A DNA stretch of 64,000 nucleotides, taken from CBDCTM01 sp965222005. GTDB lineage: Bacteria; Bacteroidota; Bacteroidia; Chitinophagales; Saprospiraceae. A program made the position numbers and the translations under genes. The notes beneath the pieces were generated by a model. The model did not search any database and was not told the origin of the DNA. It was given only the letters and a program-made list of their open reading frames with translations. The stretch covers positions 3,844,001-3,908,000 of the forward strand of contig OZ244935.1 in assembly GCA_965222005.1 (NCBI GenBank), in the 5' to 3' direction. Below, in pieces: positions 28,988 through 37,561 of this stretch (positions are counted from its first letter, which is position 1; each line of letters begins with the position of its first letter).

Positions 28988-29926
28988 ATGAAAAAGCAAC
29001 AAATAATATTCGAACAAATAGTTGAGCGAGGCTGTGGGATAGATATCCACAAGAAGATACTTGTAGCAACGATACGAGGAACTGGCCTAGAAGAAGAAAC
29101 GCGTAGTTATGATGCGTACACTAGCTCGATTGAGGAATTGCGAAATTGGTTGAAGAGCAATAATATTACTCATGTAGCAATGGAAAGCACTGGTGTATAT
29201 TGGAAGCCTGTGTACAATATATTAGAGGAAGAATTTGAGATACTGTTAGTTAATGCACGTCATATTAAGAATGTGCCAGGACAGAAAACGGACAAGAAAG
29301 ATAGTAAGTGGATAACGAAGTTGTTACTTAGTGGATTGTTGAAAGGCAGCTTTGTGCCGCCGAAGGGGACACGCGAGTTACGAGATTTAACGCGTTATCG
29401 TCGTAAGATAGTTGGGACGATTTCCTCGGAAAAGAATCGAGTACAAAAAATATTAGAAGATGCCAATATTAAGCTATCCTGTGTGTTGAGTAATATGAGT
29501 GGAGCAGTAGCGACCAAAATAATTAAAGCGATGCTAGAAGGTCAAGAAGATATATCGGAGTTAGTGAATTTTCATCATGGCCGGATGAAAGCTAGTAAAG
29601 AAGAATTAGGATTAGCTCTGCAAGGCGCTTTAAGTGACCACCATCGTTTTATGCTGACAACAATACGAGATTCTATGGCAGAAAAAGAGGCATTATTAGA
29701 AAAGTTGGATGAACGAATCGAAGCCCAACTTAGAGCTAATGAAATGGAACTAGATGTTGAACTATTAGATAGTATACCGGGAGTAGGTAAGGATGGCGCA
29801 GCAGGAATAATAGCGGAGATAGGTAATAATATGGATCAATTTCCAACGGCTCAACATCTAGCTTCATGGGCAGGTATAAGCCCAGGAAGTAATGAAAGTG
29901 CAGGTAAAAAAAAAGTGGACGGATAA
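28988..29926 (+). CDS. IS110-family transposase, N-terminal frame
   Basis: 312 aa. The N-terminal DEDD/RuvC-like domain shows GCGIDIHKKILVATI, then MESTGVYWKPVYN and TDKKDSKWITKLLLSG. A coiled-coil follows, then the Tnp_20 domain (LLDSIPGVGKDGAAGIIAEI, LASWAGISPGSNESAGK) with the catalytic-serine region NESAG. The frame then meets a run of nine A (29906-29914) and stops at TAA 29924. The remaining C-terminal part is in the -1 frame. The A run contains an in-register A AAA AAA heptamer, so either -1 frameshifting or slippage makes the full protein, or one A was lost and the element is dead. Confidence 0.9.
   Translation: MKKQQIIFEQIVERGCGIDIHKKILVATIRGTGLEEETRSYDAYTSSIEELRNWLKSNNITHVAMESTGVYWKPVYNILEEEFEILLVNARHIKNVPGQKTDKKDSKWITKLLLSGLLKGSFVPPKGTRELRDLTRYRRKIVGTISSEKNRVQKILEDANIKLSCVLSNMSGAVATKIIKAMLEGQEDISELVNFHHGRMKASKEELGLALQGALSDHHRFMLTTIRDSMAEKEALLEKLDERIEAQLRANEMELDVELLDSIPGVGKDGAAGIIAEIGNNMDQFPTAQHLASWAGISPGSNESAGKKKVDG
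29906..29914 (+). other. A9 run, possible -1 frameshift site
   Basis: Nine A in register AAA AAA AAA, followed by GTG and a stop three codons later. A -1 shift continues as KKSGRITHGNKYLRT, which is the family's conserved continuation. Confidence 0.6.
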
Positions 29927-30252
29927 CACATGGTAATAAATATTTGAGGACGCTACTGGTGCAATGTGCATGGGCAGCTACTCGAACCAAAGGTACTTAT
30001 CTAAGAAGTAAATACGATAGTCTTGTAGGACGTAGAGGCAAGAAAAAGGCATTAATTGCAGTAGGACATAAGATCCTGATCGCCGCCTATTATATCATTC
30101 AAGACCAAGTAGCATACAAAGAATTAGGTAGTGATTATTTAGACAACAAACGAAAAAATAAACAGATTCAGCATCATCTTAAACGACTTAAAGAGCTAGG
30201 TTTAGATGCCGAACAAATAAATCAAATTCAACAATTAACAAAAGTTGCTTAA
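29914..30252 (+). CDS. IS110-family transposase, C-terminal frame
   Basis: In the -1 frame relative to the first part. Reading from the A run gives SGRITHGNKYLRTLLVQCAW, then ATRTKGTYLRSKYDSL and KKKALIAVGHKILIAAYYII, all standard for the end of the Tnp_20 domain. It ends with a basic helical tail (LKRLKELGLDAEQINQIQQL). A separate start exists at ATG 29944, but an independent function is unlikely. The C-terminal part is otherwise complete, so the only visible defect of the transposase is the frame change. Confidence 0.85.
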   Translation, partial: SGRITHGNKYLRTLLVQCAWAATRTKGTYLRSKYDSLVGRRGKKKALIAVGHKILIAAYYIIQDQVAYKELGSDYLDNKRKNKQIQHHLKRLKELGLDAEQINQIQQLTKVA

Positions 30253-30414
30253 GGTCGTTTTTTACTGGAGGTTGAAATATCCTTATCAAATGAGGAAACC
30301 CCGTACATGAAACTGACTTTGAATGCTAAGCACACAAGAGTATCGCCAACCTTCGGGGGGAGCATGTAGATGAAATTTTAACTCTTAGTATTCGCAACTC
30401 TTTTTGCTTTTATT

Positions 30415-30431
30415 GAGCTAGATTCTAGCTC
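30415..30431. promoter_or_regulatory. Perfect 17-bp palindrome before DUF5689 gene
   Basis: GAGCTAGA-T-TCTAGCTC, eight-base arms around one base, 21 bases upstream of the ATG at 30452. It could be an operator or a recombinase target flank of the insertion element. Confidence 0.4.
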
Positions 30432-30451
30432 TTGTATAAAATTTTAAACAG

Positions 30452-31798
30452 ATGAAAAATGCTATTCAATTACTTCCCGCCTTTTTGTTGAGCCTGTTGC
30501 TGGGCCTGAGTATGAACTCTTGTGTAGAGAAAGATTTTGACGAGCCGCCGGCCGATCCTAATTTGCCCAATATCACTGCCAATGCTACGCTTGCCGATTT
30601 GAAAGAAAAGCATGTACTTGGTGAGTTTGAAGAAATCGAAGAAGATATGGTCATTGAAGGTGTGGTGGTAGCTGATGATGAGTCGGGCAACTATTACCGC
30701 GCCCTGGTTATTCAGGATGGCAGTGGGGGTATCCTTATGTTGGTAAACTTCAATAATTTATATACTGATTATCCCATAGGGCGCAAGGTCTATATAAAAG
30801 CAAAGGGCCTTTGGCTGGGCGACTACAATGGGCTCGTCCAGCTCGGTGGCGGCACCTATGATGACGATGGCGAAGAGCGGCTGGGGGGTATTGAGGAAGC
30901 GTTGGTTGAAAATCACCTCATCAAAGGGCAAACAGGGCAGACCATTACACCTACTGTGGTGAGTATCAATGATTTGACTACCGATGTGCAAGACCCATAT
31001 CTCAGTACCTTGGTGCAAATCGACGATATTCAATTTACCGATGCTATGGCGGGACTAACCTTTGCTACCTATGATGCGGTTTCCGATTTCAGGAGATCCG
31101 AAAATCGCGATTTGGTGGACTGTGACGGAAATGCGATTATTTTGCGTTCCAGTGGTTTTGCCGAATTTGTCAACGAGCTATTGCCGGAAGGCAAGGGGAG
31201 CATCATGGCTATTTACAGCGTTTTTGGGGATGATCGGCAGTTGGTGATCCGTGATACCAACGATGTACAAATGCAAGGCAATCGATGCGGCAGCGTAGGT
31301 TTTGGAGAAGAGATTAATGAAGGCTTCAACGGCAGCTCAAATAACGAAGACATTGCTACTCCGGATTGGAAAAATATTGCCGTAAAGGGTGGGAGATTAT
31401 GGCGGGGCAAAGAGTTCGGTGGCAACCTCTACGCCCAGGCCACTGCATTTGGCGATTCGGCTCCGGAGATGGAAACCTGGCTCATCACGCCGCCTATCGA
31501 TTTGAGCAAACTTAAGGTATTGCGTTTTGAAAGCGCTCAGGCCTTTTGGGTACACGATGGGCTCAGTATATGGATAGCTACTGATTTTAACGGGGCGGAT
31601 GTTGCGGCGGCCAATTGGACCGAACTCAACGCCAGGTTGGCTACCAACACCGACGCCGAGCACGCCTGGGTCCCATCTGGCGATGTGGATCTGTCCGACT
31701 TTTCAGGCACCGGCCATGTAGGCTTTAAATACGTAGGTGACGCCGCTACGAATACCTCTTCGTACCGCATCGACAATGTGATGATCTCGGAGGAGTAA
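30452..31798 (+). CDS. DUF5689 lipoprotein with choice-of-anchor J domain
   Basis: 448 aa with a lipoprotein signal (SLLLGLSMNSC, Cys at residue 24). The DUF5689 OB-fold-like domain is seen in EEIEEDMVIEGVVVADDESG and GIEEALVENHLIKGQ. The C-terminal beta-sandwich is of the choice-of-anchor J type (EGFNGSSNNEDIATPDWKN, ETWLITPPIDLSK). These lipoproteins usually sit next to a TonB receptor and an exported EEP nuclease. Here the receptor lies upstream but is cut off by an IS110 element, so transcription probably depends on a new promoter within or after the element. Probably a surface-exposed ligand-binding lipoprotein. Confidence 0.88.
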   Translation: MKNAIQLLPAFLLSLLLGLSMNSCVEKDFDEPPADPNLPNITANATLADLKEKHVLGEFEEIEEDMVIEGVVVADDESGNYYRALVIQDGSGGILMLVNFNNLYTDYPIGRKVYIKAKGLWLGDYNGLVQLGGGTYDDDGEERLGGIEEALVENHLIKGQTGQTITPTVVSINDLTTDVQDPYLSTLVQIDDIQFTDAMAGLTFATYDAVSDFRRSENRDLVDCDGNAIILRSSGFAEFVNELLPEGKGSIMAIYSVFGDDRQLVIRDTNDVQMQGNRCGSVGFGEEINEGFNGSSNNEDIATPDWKNIAVKGGRLWRGKEFGGNLYAQATAFGDSAPEMETWLITPPIDLSKLKVLRFESAQAFWVHDGLSIWIATDFNGADVAAANWTELNARLATNTDAEHAWVPSGDVDLSDFSGTGHVGFKYVGDAATNTSSYRIDNVMISEE

Positions 31799-31970
31799 AA
31801 AGGCTGGTTTTTGCCAAGAAGAGGTACAAAAGCAGCAAAATATTATTGGCATTTGTTTCGATTTTGGGTACTTTGATAAAATTAACAAAGGGATTTGATC
31901 GTTTTTTTTGTAATTTATTTTTTATGTCTTAATATTGCAAAAATTCAAAGGCTGTCAAAAAATTAGTTAA

Positions 31971-32450
31971 ATGGCGGAAAACAAATTAGATAAAACAGAC
32001 CTTCAAATTCTCAAAACGCTCCAGGAGAATAGCAAAATCACCAATCTGGATTTGTCGAAAACCATTGGGTTGTCTCCCGCACCTACGCTGGAGCGTGTCA
32101 AAAAACTGGAGCAGTCTGGTGTAGTGGAGAGCTATCATGCAGTGGTCAACGCCAATGCGATTGGGCTGAGTGTGAAGACCTTTGTACTGGTTTCGCTGGC
32201 CTGGCAGAAGGAAAATGCACTCAATCATTTCATGGAAAAGATCAAAAAAATTGACGAGATCGTAGAGTGCTATATTATCACTGGCGAGGCAGATTTTTTG
32301 ATCAAAATTATCTGTAAAGATATTCCGTCGTATGAGCAGTTTCTTTTCAAAAGCCTGTCTCAGATTGAAGAAATTGAGCGCCTCAAAACCTTGATGACCC
32401 TCTCTACGGTCAAAGATTCCAAGCTGCTTCCTTTTCAATACGATGAGTAG
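31971..32450 (+). CDS. Lrp/AsnC-family transcription regulator
   Basis: 159 aa. The N-terminal winged helix reads LDKTDLQILKTLQENSKIT then LSKTIGLSPAPTLERVKKLE, and the C-terminal RAM/ligand-binding domain reads IKKIDEIVECYIITGEADFL. Members bind DNA as octamers or dimers and respond to amino acids. The usual length is matched. It is followed after 54 bp by a TraB-family gene on the same strand. No self-operator could be identified. Confidence 0.93.
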   Translation: MAENKLDKTDLQILKTLQENSKITNLDLSKTIGLSPAPTLERVKKLEQSGVVESYHAVVNANAIGLSVKTFVLVSLAWQKENALNHFMEKIKKIDEIVECYIITGEADFLIKIICKDIPSYEQFLFKSLSQIEEIERLKTLMTLSTVKDSKLLPFQYDE

Positions 32451-32504
32451 GCCTCGCTGCCGGAACTTTGCCCGGCCAGCCCCTTCACATTTTAGCTTTT
32501 TGGT

Positions 32505-33317
32505 ATGGCACGCAAGAATAGCCTTCTTTGGACCATCAGCGGAGAAGCCTTGCCGGCCACTTCCTACCTCTTTGGAACCATGCACGTCAAAGATCATCGC
32601 GCCTTTCGCTATGAGGCTTTAGTGAAGGCTGCCATCAGTCAGTGTGCTGCCTTTGCTACCGAGTTTAGCATTGATGAAATGCTTGCCCAGCCCCAATCTC
32701 AGGCTATGTTTCTGCCCGCCGATCAATCGCTAGACCAATTGCTTTCTGAAAAAAAATACAACAAGCTCAAAAAAGTTATTCAAAAGCGTACTGGTCTGGA
32801 CGTCAGCATGTTCAATCATACAAAGCCTTTGCTGCTCATCAATTTGCTCAGCGAACAGCTGCTCTCAGCTGATAGAGGCGTGGCGCTCGATCAGTACCTT
32901 TGGCAGTTTGCCAGGCAGGAGGGCAAACTTCTTTTGGGCATCGAAACCTATGAGGAACAGCTCCTGATTTTGGAGAAAATATCCATTAGGCATCAGCTCA
33001 AGGCTTTGATGGAAATCGTCAAAAATTTTAAGCGCTTCCGCAAGCAATTGCTAAAAATGACCTGCATGTACGAGCAAGGAGATTTGCAGCGCTTGCACCA
33101 GGCAGCCCGAAACAGCATTGGTGGTATGCGGAAAGTGTTGCTCCACGATCGCAATTACCTCATGGCAAACCGTATTTACCGGCTGGCCAGTGAGCAGAGC
33201 CTTTGTGCAGCTATCGGGGCTGGTCATTTAGGCGGCGGAAAAGGAGTGCTGAGGTTGCTCAAAAAGAAGGGACTGACAGTAAAAGCGGTGCCCTTTGTTC
33301 CATCCCCGCCTCAGTAA
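32505..33317 (+). CDS. TraB/GumN family protein
   Basis: 270 aa. The family's paired motifs are visible: an N-terminal SYLFGTMHV (GxxH), a central LLGIETYEEQL (GxE), a conserved RN in LLHDRNYLMANRI, and a C-terminal AAIGAGHLGGGKGVLRLLK (GxxH). TraB/Tiki-type proteins have a fold related to metalloproteases such as Tiki and EreA/ChaN; some members are metallopeptidases. There is no signal peptide here, so the protein looks cytoplasmic. The exact activity is unknown. Confidence 0.87.
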   Translation: MARKNSLLWTISGEALPATSYLFGTMHVKDHRAFRYEALVKAAISQCAAFATEFSIDEMLAQPQSQAMFLPADQSLDQLLSEKKYNKLKKVIQKRTGLDVSMFNHTKPLLLINLLSEQLLSADRGVALDQYLWQFARQEGKLLLGIETYEEQLLILEKISIRHQLKALMEIVKNFKRFRKQLLKMTCMYEQGDLQRLHQAARNSIGGMRKVLLHDRNYLMANRIYRLASEQSLCAAIGAGHLGGGKGVLRLLKKKGLTVKAVPFVPSPPQ

Positions 33318-33335
33318 TAAACCTGGACCAAATTA

Positions 33336-33719
33336 TTACATCTCAGGATGCCCATCTTCCAACCAGCATTGGATTAAATTGATCTGGCTGGCAGTAAGAT
33401 TTTTCGGCTTCCCGTCTGGTACCTGGTCAGAAGGCGGCATTTCCATTTTGTCGATGACCCGATCCTCCAGCCGTCCGTTTTCAAGTACGATCAGCATCCC
33501 GTCATAGGTAGTATAATTGTGTGGCACATCGGGATTGCTGCTATCATGGCAGCCGCTGTAAGCACAACTGGCATCCACAATGGCCTTGATGTCCTGCTCA
33601 TAGGTGACTACTTCATCGGGGCAAGTGATGGGAGTAGGCTCATCATCATCCTTGCAGGCGGTTTGCAGCAGGCAGATAATCAGTAGAAGAGCTAGCGGGT
33701 AGAATTGGGTTAGTTTCAT
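33336..33719 (-). CDS. Lipoprotein with cytochrome c-like CX4CH motif
   Basis: 127 aa. The signal peptide ends in LLQTACKDDDEP, a lipoprotein signal with an acidic export-type start. The mature part has IVDASCAYSGCHDSSNP, a CX4CH haem-attachment-like motif found in many small Bacteroidota lipoproteins, and a later methionine-rich KMEMPPSDQVP that could supply the axial Met. The end is ASQINLIQCWLEDGHP, typical of planctomycete-type cytochrome c domains. Probably a surface or periplasmic haem-binding protein. The CX4CH spacing differs from standard CXXCH, so covalent haem is not certain. Confidence 0.78.
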   Translation of the reverse strand: MKLTQFYPLALLLIICLLQTACKDDDEPTPITCPDEVVTYEQDIKAIVDASCAYSGCHDSSNPDVPHNYTTYDGMLIVLENGRLEDRVIDKMEMPPSDQVPDGKPKNLTASQINLIQCWLEDGHPEM

Positions 33720-33853
33720 AACTCTGAAATTGGTGAAACAATAGCGGCAAACAAGATAGCAAAATTTGGAGGGAATCCTTTTTTGGCTTGATCGATTTTA
33801 TCAATAGGAGAATTAATGAATATGTAAACAGTTGATAATTAACAAGTTGTTAG

Positions 33854-34561
33854 TTAAAACAGCTTGCCTTGTTGAGGGCCATCCGGCGGAGCCGGTTCTA
33901 AGAGAGCTGCATCATTTTCCGTCACCTTGTTCACCCGCTTGGATACCGGATAGGCACGCAAGAGTGTTTCAGGAAGCGGATGGATGAGCTGGAGTGCCGC
34001 TTCCGCGCTCAGCGCCGGGTCGATCCAGAGGGCTTCCTGTTCGGGCAGCAAGATGGCGGGCATGCGGTTATGGATTGTAGCCATCAAATCATTGGGGGGC
34101 TGGGTGAGGAGGGTAAAGGAATGGATGATGGCCCCTTCCGGCGATTTCCAGCTTTCCCACAGCCCGGCAATGCAAAATATCCGTTCGCCCTGCCAGGTAA
34201 TGCGGTAAGGCGTTTTGACCTTGCCCGCCCGTTTCCATTCATAAAACCCATCAAAAGGTACCAGGCAGCGCCGCTTGTGGAGGGCATTTTTGAAGGCCGG
34301 TTTTTGAGCCACAGTTTCACTGCGCGCATTGATCAGCCGGCTGCCAATGGAAACGTCCTTTGCCCAAAACGGGATGAGGCCCCACCGAAAATATTGCAAA
34401 TGCCCGCGGTCATCGTGGGTAATGACCGGGTGGTAATGAGTAGGGGCGATGTTGTAATTTGGCAACACCTGATAGGCCTCCTGCTCCTCCGGGTAAAAGA
34501 CAGCCTGGAATCGGGCTTCGAGTTCCTTTTCAATTTTGTTAAGAGAGGCGCGGCCGCACAT
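33854..34561 (-). CDS. SOS response-associated peptidase (SRAP, YedK/HMCES-type)
   Basis: 235 aa. It starts MCGRAS, so Cys2 becomes the N-terminal nucleophile after Met removal. NYNIAPT, the NARSETV motif, RRCLVPFDGFYEWK (active-site Glu) and ATIHNRMPAIL (His) are all present. SRAP proteins form a thiazolidine crosslink with abasic sites in single-stranded DNA and shield them during replication. No SOS box was identified. The gene stands alone. Confidence 0.94.
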   Translation of the reverse strand: MCGRASLNKIEKELEARFQAVFYPEEQEAYQVLPNYNIAPTHYHPVITHDDRGHLQYFRWGLIPFWAKDVSIGSRLINARSETVAQKPAFKNALHKRRCLVPFDGFYEWKRAGKVKTPYRITWQGERIFCIAGLWESWKSPEGAIIHSFTLLTQPPNDLMATIHNRMPAILLPEQEALWIDPALSAEAALQLIHPLPETLLRAYPVSKRVNKVTENDAALLEPAPPDGPQQGKLF

Positions 34562-34592
34562 AGGTCAAAGCGTTGGTAAGTGTACACAAAAT

Positions 34593-34623
34593 AAAAAAAA
34601 AGCCGCATAATAAATATGCGGCT
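34593..34623 (-). terminator. Rho-independent terminator
   Basis: A perfect 9-bp stem (34601-34609 with 34615-34623, five-base loop) is followed on the minus strand by a nine-T run. It terminates the TPR gene that ends at 34669. Confidence 0.85.
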
Positions 34624-34668
34624 ACGGATGTAGATATAACAGGTGTCCATAATAGGTTGCGGAAGGAA

Positions 34669-36081
34669 TTATTCGTCTCTGTAATAGCGGATCATCGCTT
34701 TTATTTGTGGGTCGTTTTTCAAAAGTGGTAGCCATTTAAAGAGCAGTTCGTACTCATCAAAATAGTCAGTAAGGGCCTCGGTGAGAATTTCAAAGGCCTC
34801 TTTGTCTTTTCCCATTTTGAATAAACAAGCTGCTTTGGCATAGAGCAAATCGGCGCCGATCGTGTTCATCTCCGCCTCTTCAATAATATCCCAGGCCTGG
34901 TCTAGCTTGTCGGAGCGCAAATACAGGGCAGCATAATCTATCCAGTAGGCCATTTGTTCAGGCGCCAGCTCAATAGCTTTGCGGAATAAAGGAATGGCCT
35001 TAGCCGGCAAATCGAGCTCGATATGGACTAAAGCCAGCTCGGCAAAATAGTCTTCACGCTCATCATTGAGGCGAATGGCCTGCTTGAAAAAGTGAACGGC
35101 ATTGCTCCACTGGCCTTTCACTGCATAGCATTGGCCGATGTGAAAATAGACCTCATCATTCCGCTGGTCGAGTGACAAATTTCTGAAAAAGTAAATTTTA
35201 GCTTTTTCTGTGTCACCTAATTTCAGATAGCACTGCCCGATTTTGGCAAGTGTATCACTATCGATTTCAAATCGGCTGATAGCCTCCAGAAAGGTATCGA
35301 GTGCCTGCTGATATTTGCCCGTTTCAAAGCACAAATCGGCATAATCGCGATAAGCCAGTTCAAAGCGATCGTTGATGATAAAGGCATATTCAAAGGCCTG
35401 GATGGCGTCGTCATAGTTATTTTGCGAATAGTGGGCGTGCCCCAGATTGAACCAGGCCAGGTACGAATACGGATTTTCATCAAGGATACGTTCATGCAAT
35501 ATGATACTTTCATCATGTTTGCGGCAAAGCTCTACCGCAATCCAAATGCGCTCAAGAGCTTGCTGATGATTGGGGTTTTCGAGTAGCGCTTCCTTGAAAC
35601 TATAAAACATGCTTTCGAAATTCTCACACTTTTCAAAAATCCATCCTTGCAGAAATGAAAGCTCGCTCAACTCATCGGAATTCAAGTAGCAGAAGCGCCG
35701 CAAATCGTGGATCATGGCCATCGCCTCATCAAGCCTGCCCAAGAGTGCCCGGGCTTTGGCGCGCAGTATTTCCACGGCGTGAATATTTTGGCCAAACATT
35801 TCGGCTCGGTCCAAAGATTCTAGAGCAGCATCGGGTTCATTGTTCAAAAGTAATAAGCGGGCTTTGCGCATGTGCAAGCTGCCAGAGTACTTGTATTGAG
35901 CAATGGCCTGGTCAACAGTTTCCATGGCTTTGTCCAGAAATGGCTTGCTTTCGTAAAAATCCAAAATGCGCAAATATGCCGTTTCCTCAAGTTTAGATAC
36001 CGTTCCCTTTTGTGACATCACCTCATACCGTAAAATGAGATCACGCAAGTCTTGCTGCCGGTTGTTGTAAGAGTGCTTCAT
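34669..36081 (-). CDS. Tetratricopeptide repeat protein
   Basis: 470 aa, almost wholly TPR helices, with about 10-11 repeats. Clear examples are YLAWFNLGHAHYSQNNYDDA, then LAYRDYADLCFETGKYQQAL and VYFHIGQCYAVKGQWSNAV. No signal peptide or membrane segment, so it is a cytoplasmic scaffold. The gene is monocistronic, with a terminator 46 bases after its stop and a 426-base gap upstream. Partners unknown. Confidence 0.92.
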   Translation of the reverse strand: MKHSYNNRQQDLRDLILRYEVMSQKGTVSKLEETAYLRILDFYESKPFLDKAMETVDQAIAQYKYSGSLHMRKARLLLLNNEPDAALESLDRAEMFGQNIHAVEILRAKARALLGRLDEAMAMIHDLRRFCYLNSDELSELSFLQGWIFEKCENFESMFYSFKEALLENPNHQQALERIWIAVELCRKHDESIILHERILDENPYSYLAWFNLGHAHYSQNNYDDAIQAFEYAFIINDRFELAYRDYADLCFETGKYQQALDTFLEAISRFEIDSDTLAKIGQCYLKLGDTEKAKIYFFRNLSLDQRNDEVYFHIGQCYAVKGQWSNAVHFFKQAIRLNDEREDYFAELALVHIELDLPAKAIPLFRKAIELAPEQMAYWIDYAALYLRSDKLDQAWDIIEEAEMNTIGADLLYAKAACLFKMGKDKEAFEILTEALTDYFDEYELLFKWLPLLKNDPQIKAMIRYYRDE

Positions 36082-36507
36082 AGAAAATAATTGTAGCTGT
36101 AGTGTCTAGGTTTTTGCGTTTGAGATTTTGAAATATAATGTGTGTGCATGCGGCAGTTTATTGAGTAGCACGCACAATATTAGTGCATAACTTAGTAATA
36201 ATCAAAAAATTAGAAATAAAACTTAAAAATAATATCAAATCAAATTTCCGACCTGCTTTCCCTCAATTCTTCTCTGCCAGCTCGTAGCTATGATCCTTTG
36301 GAAAAGTCGGCCAATTCGATGGCAAAGAGCCTCTTTTTCGCACCATATTATACAGTACTAACTTTCAATTTGTGACATCAATTTTAAGACTTTTATTTAA
36401 CGCCAGGCAGGAATAATGGTTGCAGCTTTTTGATGCAAATTAGACGAAAGCAACCCATATTTTAATAACAAATACTAATAATAAAAATTTGAAAAATATC
36501 TGAGCTG
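36082..36507. other. Intergenic stretch, no gene seen
   Basis: 426 bases between two minus-strand genes, A+T-rich near the TPR start. I see no exact -7 consensus, RNA fold or coding frame that I would support. Confidence 0.5.
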
Positions 36508-37551
36508 CTAATCCTCCGGATTGTCTCGCTTTCTCAAATCCCGGTTTACAGTAATGCTAGCATTTAGCTCAAAGCCAATGAGCAGCACAGCGGCATTGAG
36601 CTGTATCCATAGCATCACCACCATGATGGTACCTAACGAGCCGTACAATTCATTGTACGCGCCAAATCGGTTTACAAAAATGGTAAATACGACCGTAGAG
36701 AGGATGGATAGGAGCGTAGCTGCAGTAGCGCCGGTACTGAATAGGCGCCATTTGCGTCGGCTCGGTACCCCCAGCCGGTAGATCAGCGAGATGATAAAAT
36801 AGAAAAGGCCGATCACCACCAACCATCGGAGCAATTGCAAGCCCAGTATAGCGATGGCATCGGTACGGAGAGAGGCAGCGAGCCAGTCGAGAAGACGGTT
36901 GCCTAGTACGATGAGCACTACACTGGCCAGGCTGAGTAGGAATATCAGGAAGGTGAGTTGAATGGCGATCCAGCGTTTGTTGAACACCGAACGGCTGATG
37001 AAAGCAGACTGATGCGATTTTTCAAAGCCGCGCATCAGGGTCAGTACTCCATTGGAGGCAAAGAAAATAGCCAGGATCAGTACAAAGGCTACTTTGCCGG
37101 CCTGCGTTTGTGTAGCCAGGCTTTGGAGGAAGCGGATGAGCCAGTCCTGCACATTGAGGGGCAGTATATTCACTGAGCTGATGAGGTCGTTGATGAGCTT
37201 GATGATGGTTTTGTTGAAGTCCACACTGCCGCTGACGGGGTCGTACACCACCTGCCCGGGTTCGAGGTTGGGGAGGATGATGAAGTCGAAATACGGTAAT
37301 AGATAAGGGGTGATGGTAAAAATGAACAGGATGGAAGGGAAAATGGAGAGAAAAAAGCTGAAGGCAGCAGAATTGGCCCGTGTGGTGAGGCTGTCCCTTT
37401 GCAGCTCTGCCCACGAAAAATGGAGCACATCATAAATCGGGACGCCAAAAAAGCCCGGAAAACTGTGGGTTTTTGACCACTGGAGCACATTTTTGATCAC
37501 TGGCAGCTCATTGATGCGCTTCATTATTTTATCGAAACTTGGGATTTTCAC
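36508..37551 (-). CDS. YihY/BrkB-family inner membrane protein
   Basis: 347 aa with about six membrane helices. Family features include LTTRANSAAFSFFLSIFPSI in the first helix, MRGFEKSHQ, and a final AYNELYGSLGTIMVVMLWIQ with NAAVLLIGFELNA. The function of the family is unsettled; the early RNase BN assignment was wrong. The thioesterase gene ends 10 bases upstream on the same strand, so the two are probably co-transcribed. Confidence 0.9.
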   Translation of the reverse strand: MKIPSFDKIMKRINELPVIKNVLQWSKTHSFPGFFGVPIYDVLHFSWAELQRDSLTTRANSAAFSFFLSIFPSILFIFTITPYLLPYFDFIILPNLEPGQVVYDPVSGSVDFNKTIIKLINDLISSVNILPLNVQDWLIRFLQSLATQTQAGKVAFVLILAIFFASNGVLTLMRGFEKSHQSAFISRSVFNKRWIAIQLTFLIFLLSLASVVLIVLGNRLLDWLAASLRTDAIAILGLQLLRWLVVIGLFYFIISLIYRLGVPSRRKWRLFSTGATAATLLSILSTVVFTIFVNRFGAYNELYGSLGTIMVVMLWIQLNAAVLLIGFELNASITVNRDLRKRDNPED

Positions 37552-37561
37552 GACTTTTCAA

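Larger units (their letters stand above)
28917..30314 (+). mobile_element. IS110-family insertion element
   Basis: The element carries an IS110-type transposase in two frames. A 10-base direct repeat ACATGAAACT occurs at 28917-28926 and 30305-30314 and may mark the edges (about 1.39 kb apart), ending in the CT dinucleotide often used as core by this family. IS110 elements lack long inverted repeats, so the ends are uncertain; the right end could reach about 30440. It separates the TonB receptor from its usual DUF5689 partner. Confidence 0.65.

Noticed and set aside
30256..30440. Bridge RNA of the IS110-family element
   Set aside because: No fold with guide loops could be traced by eye, and the element's right end is not certain.
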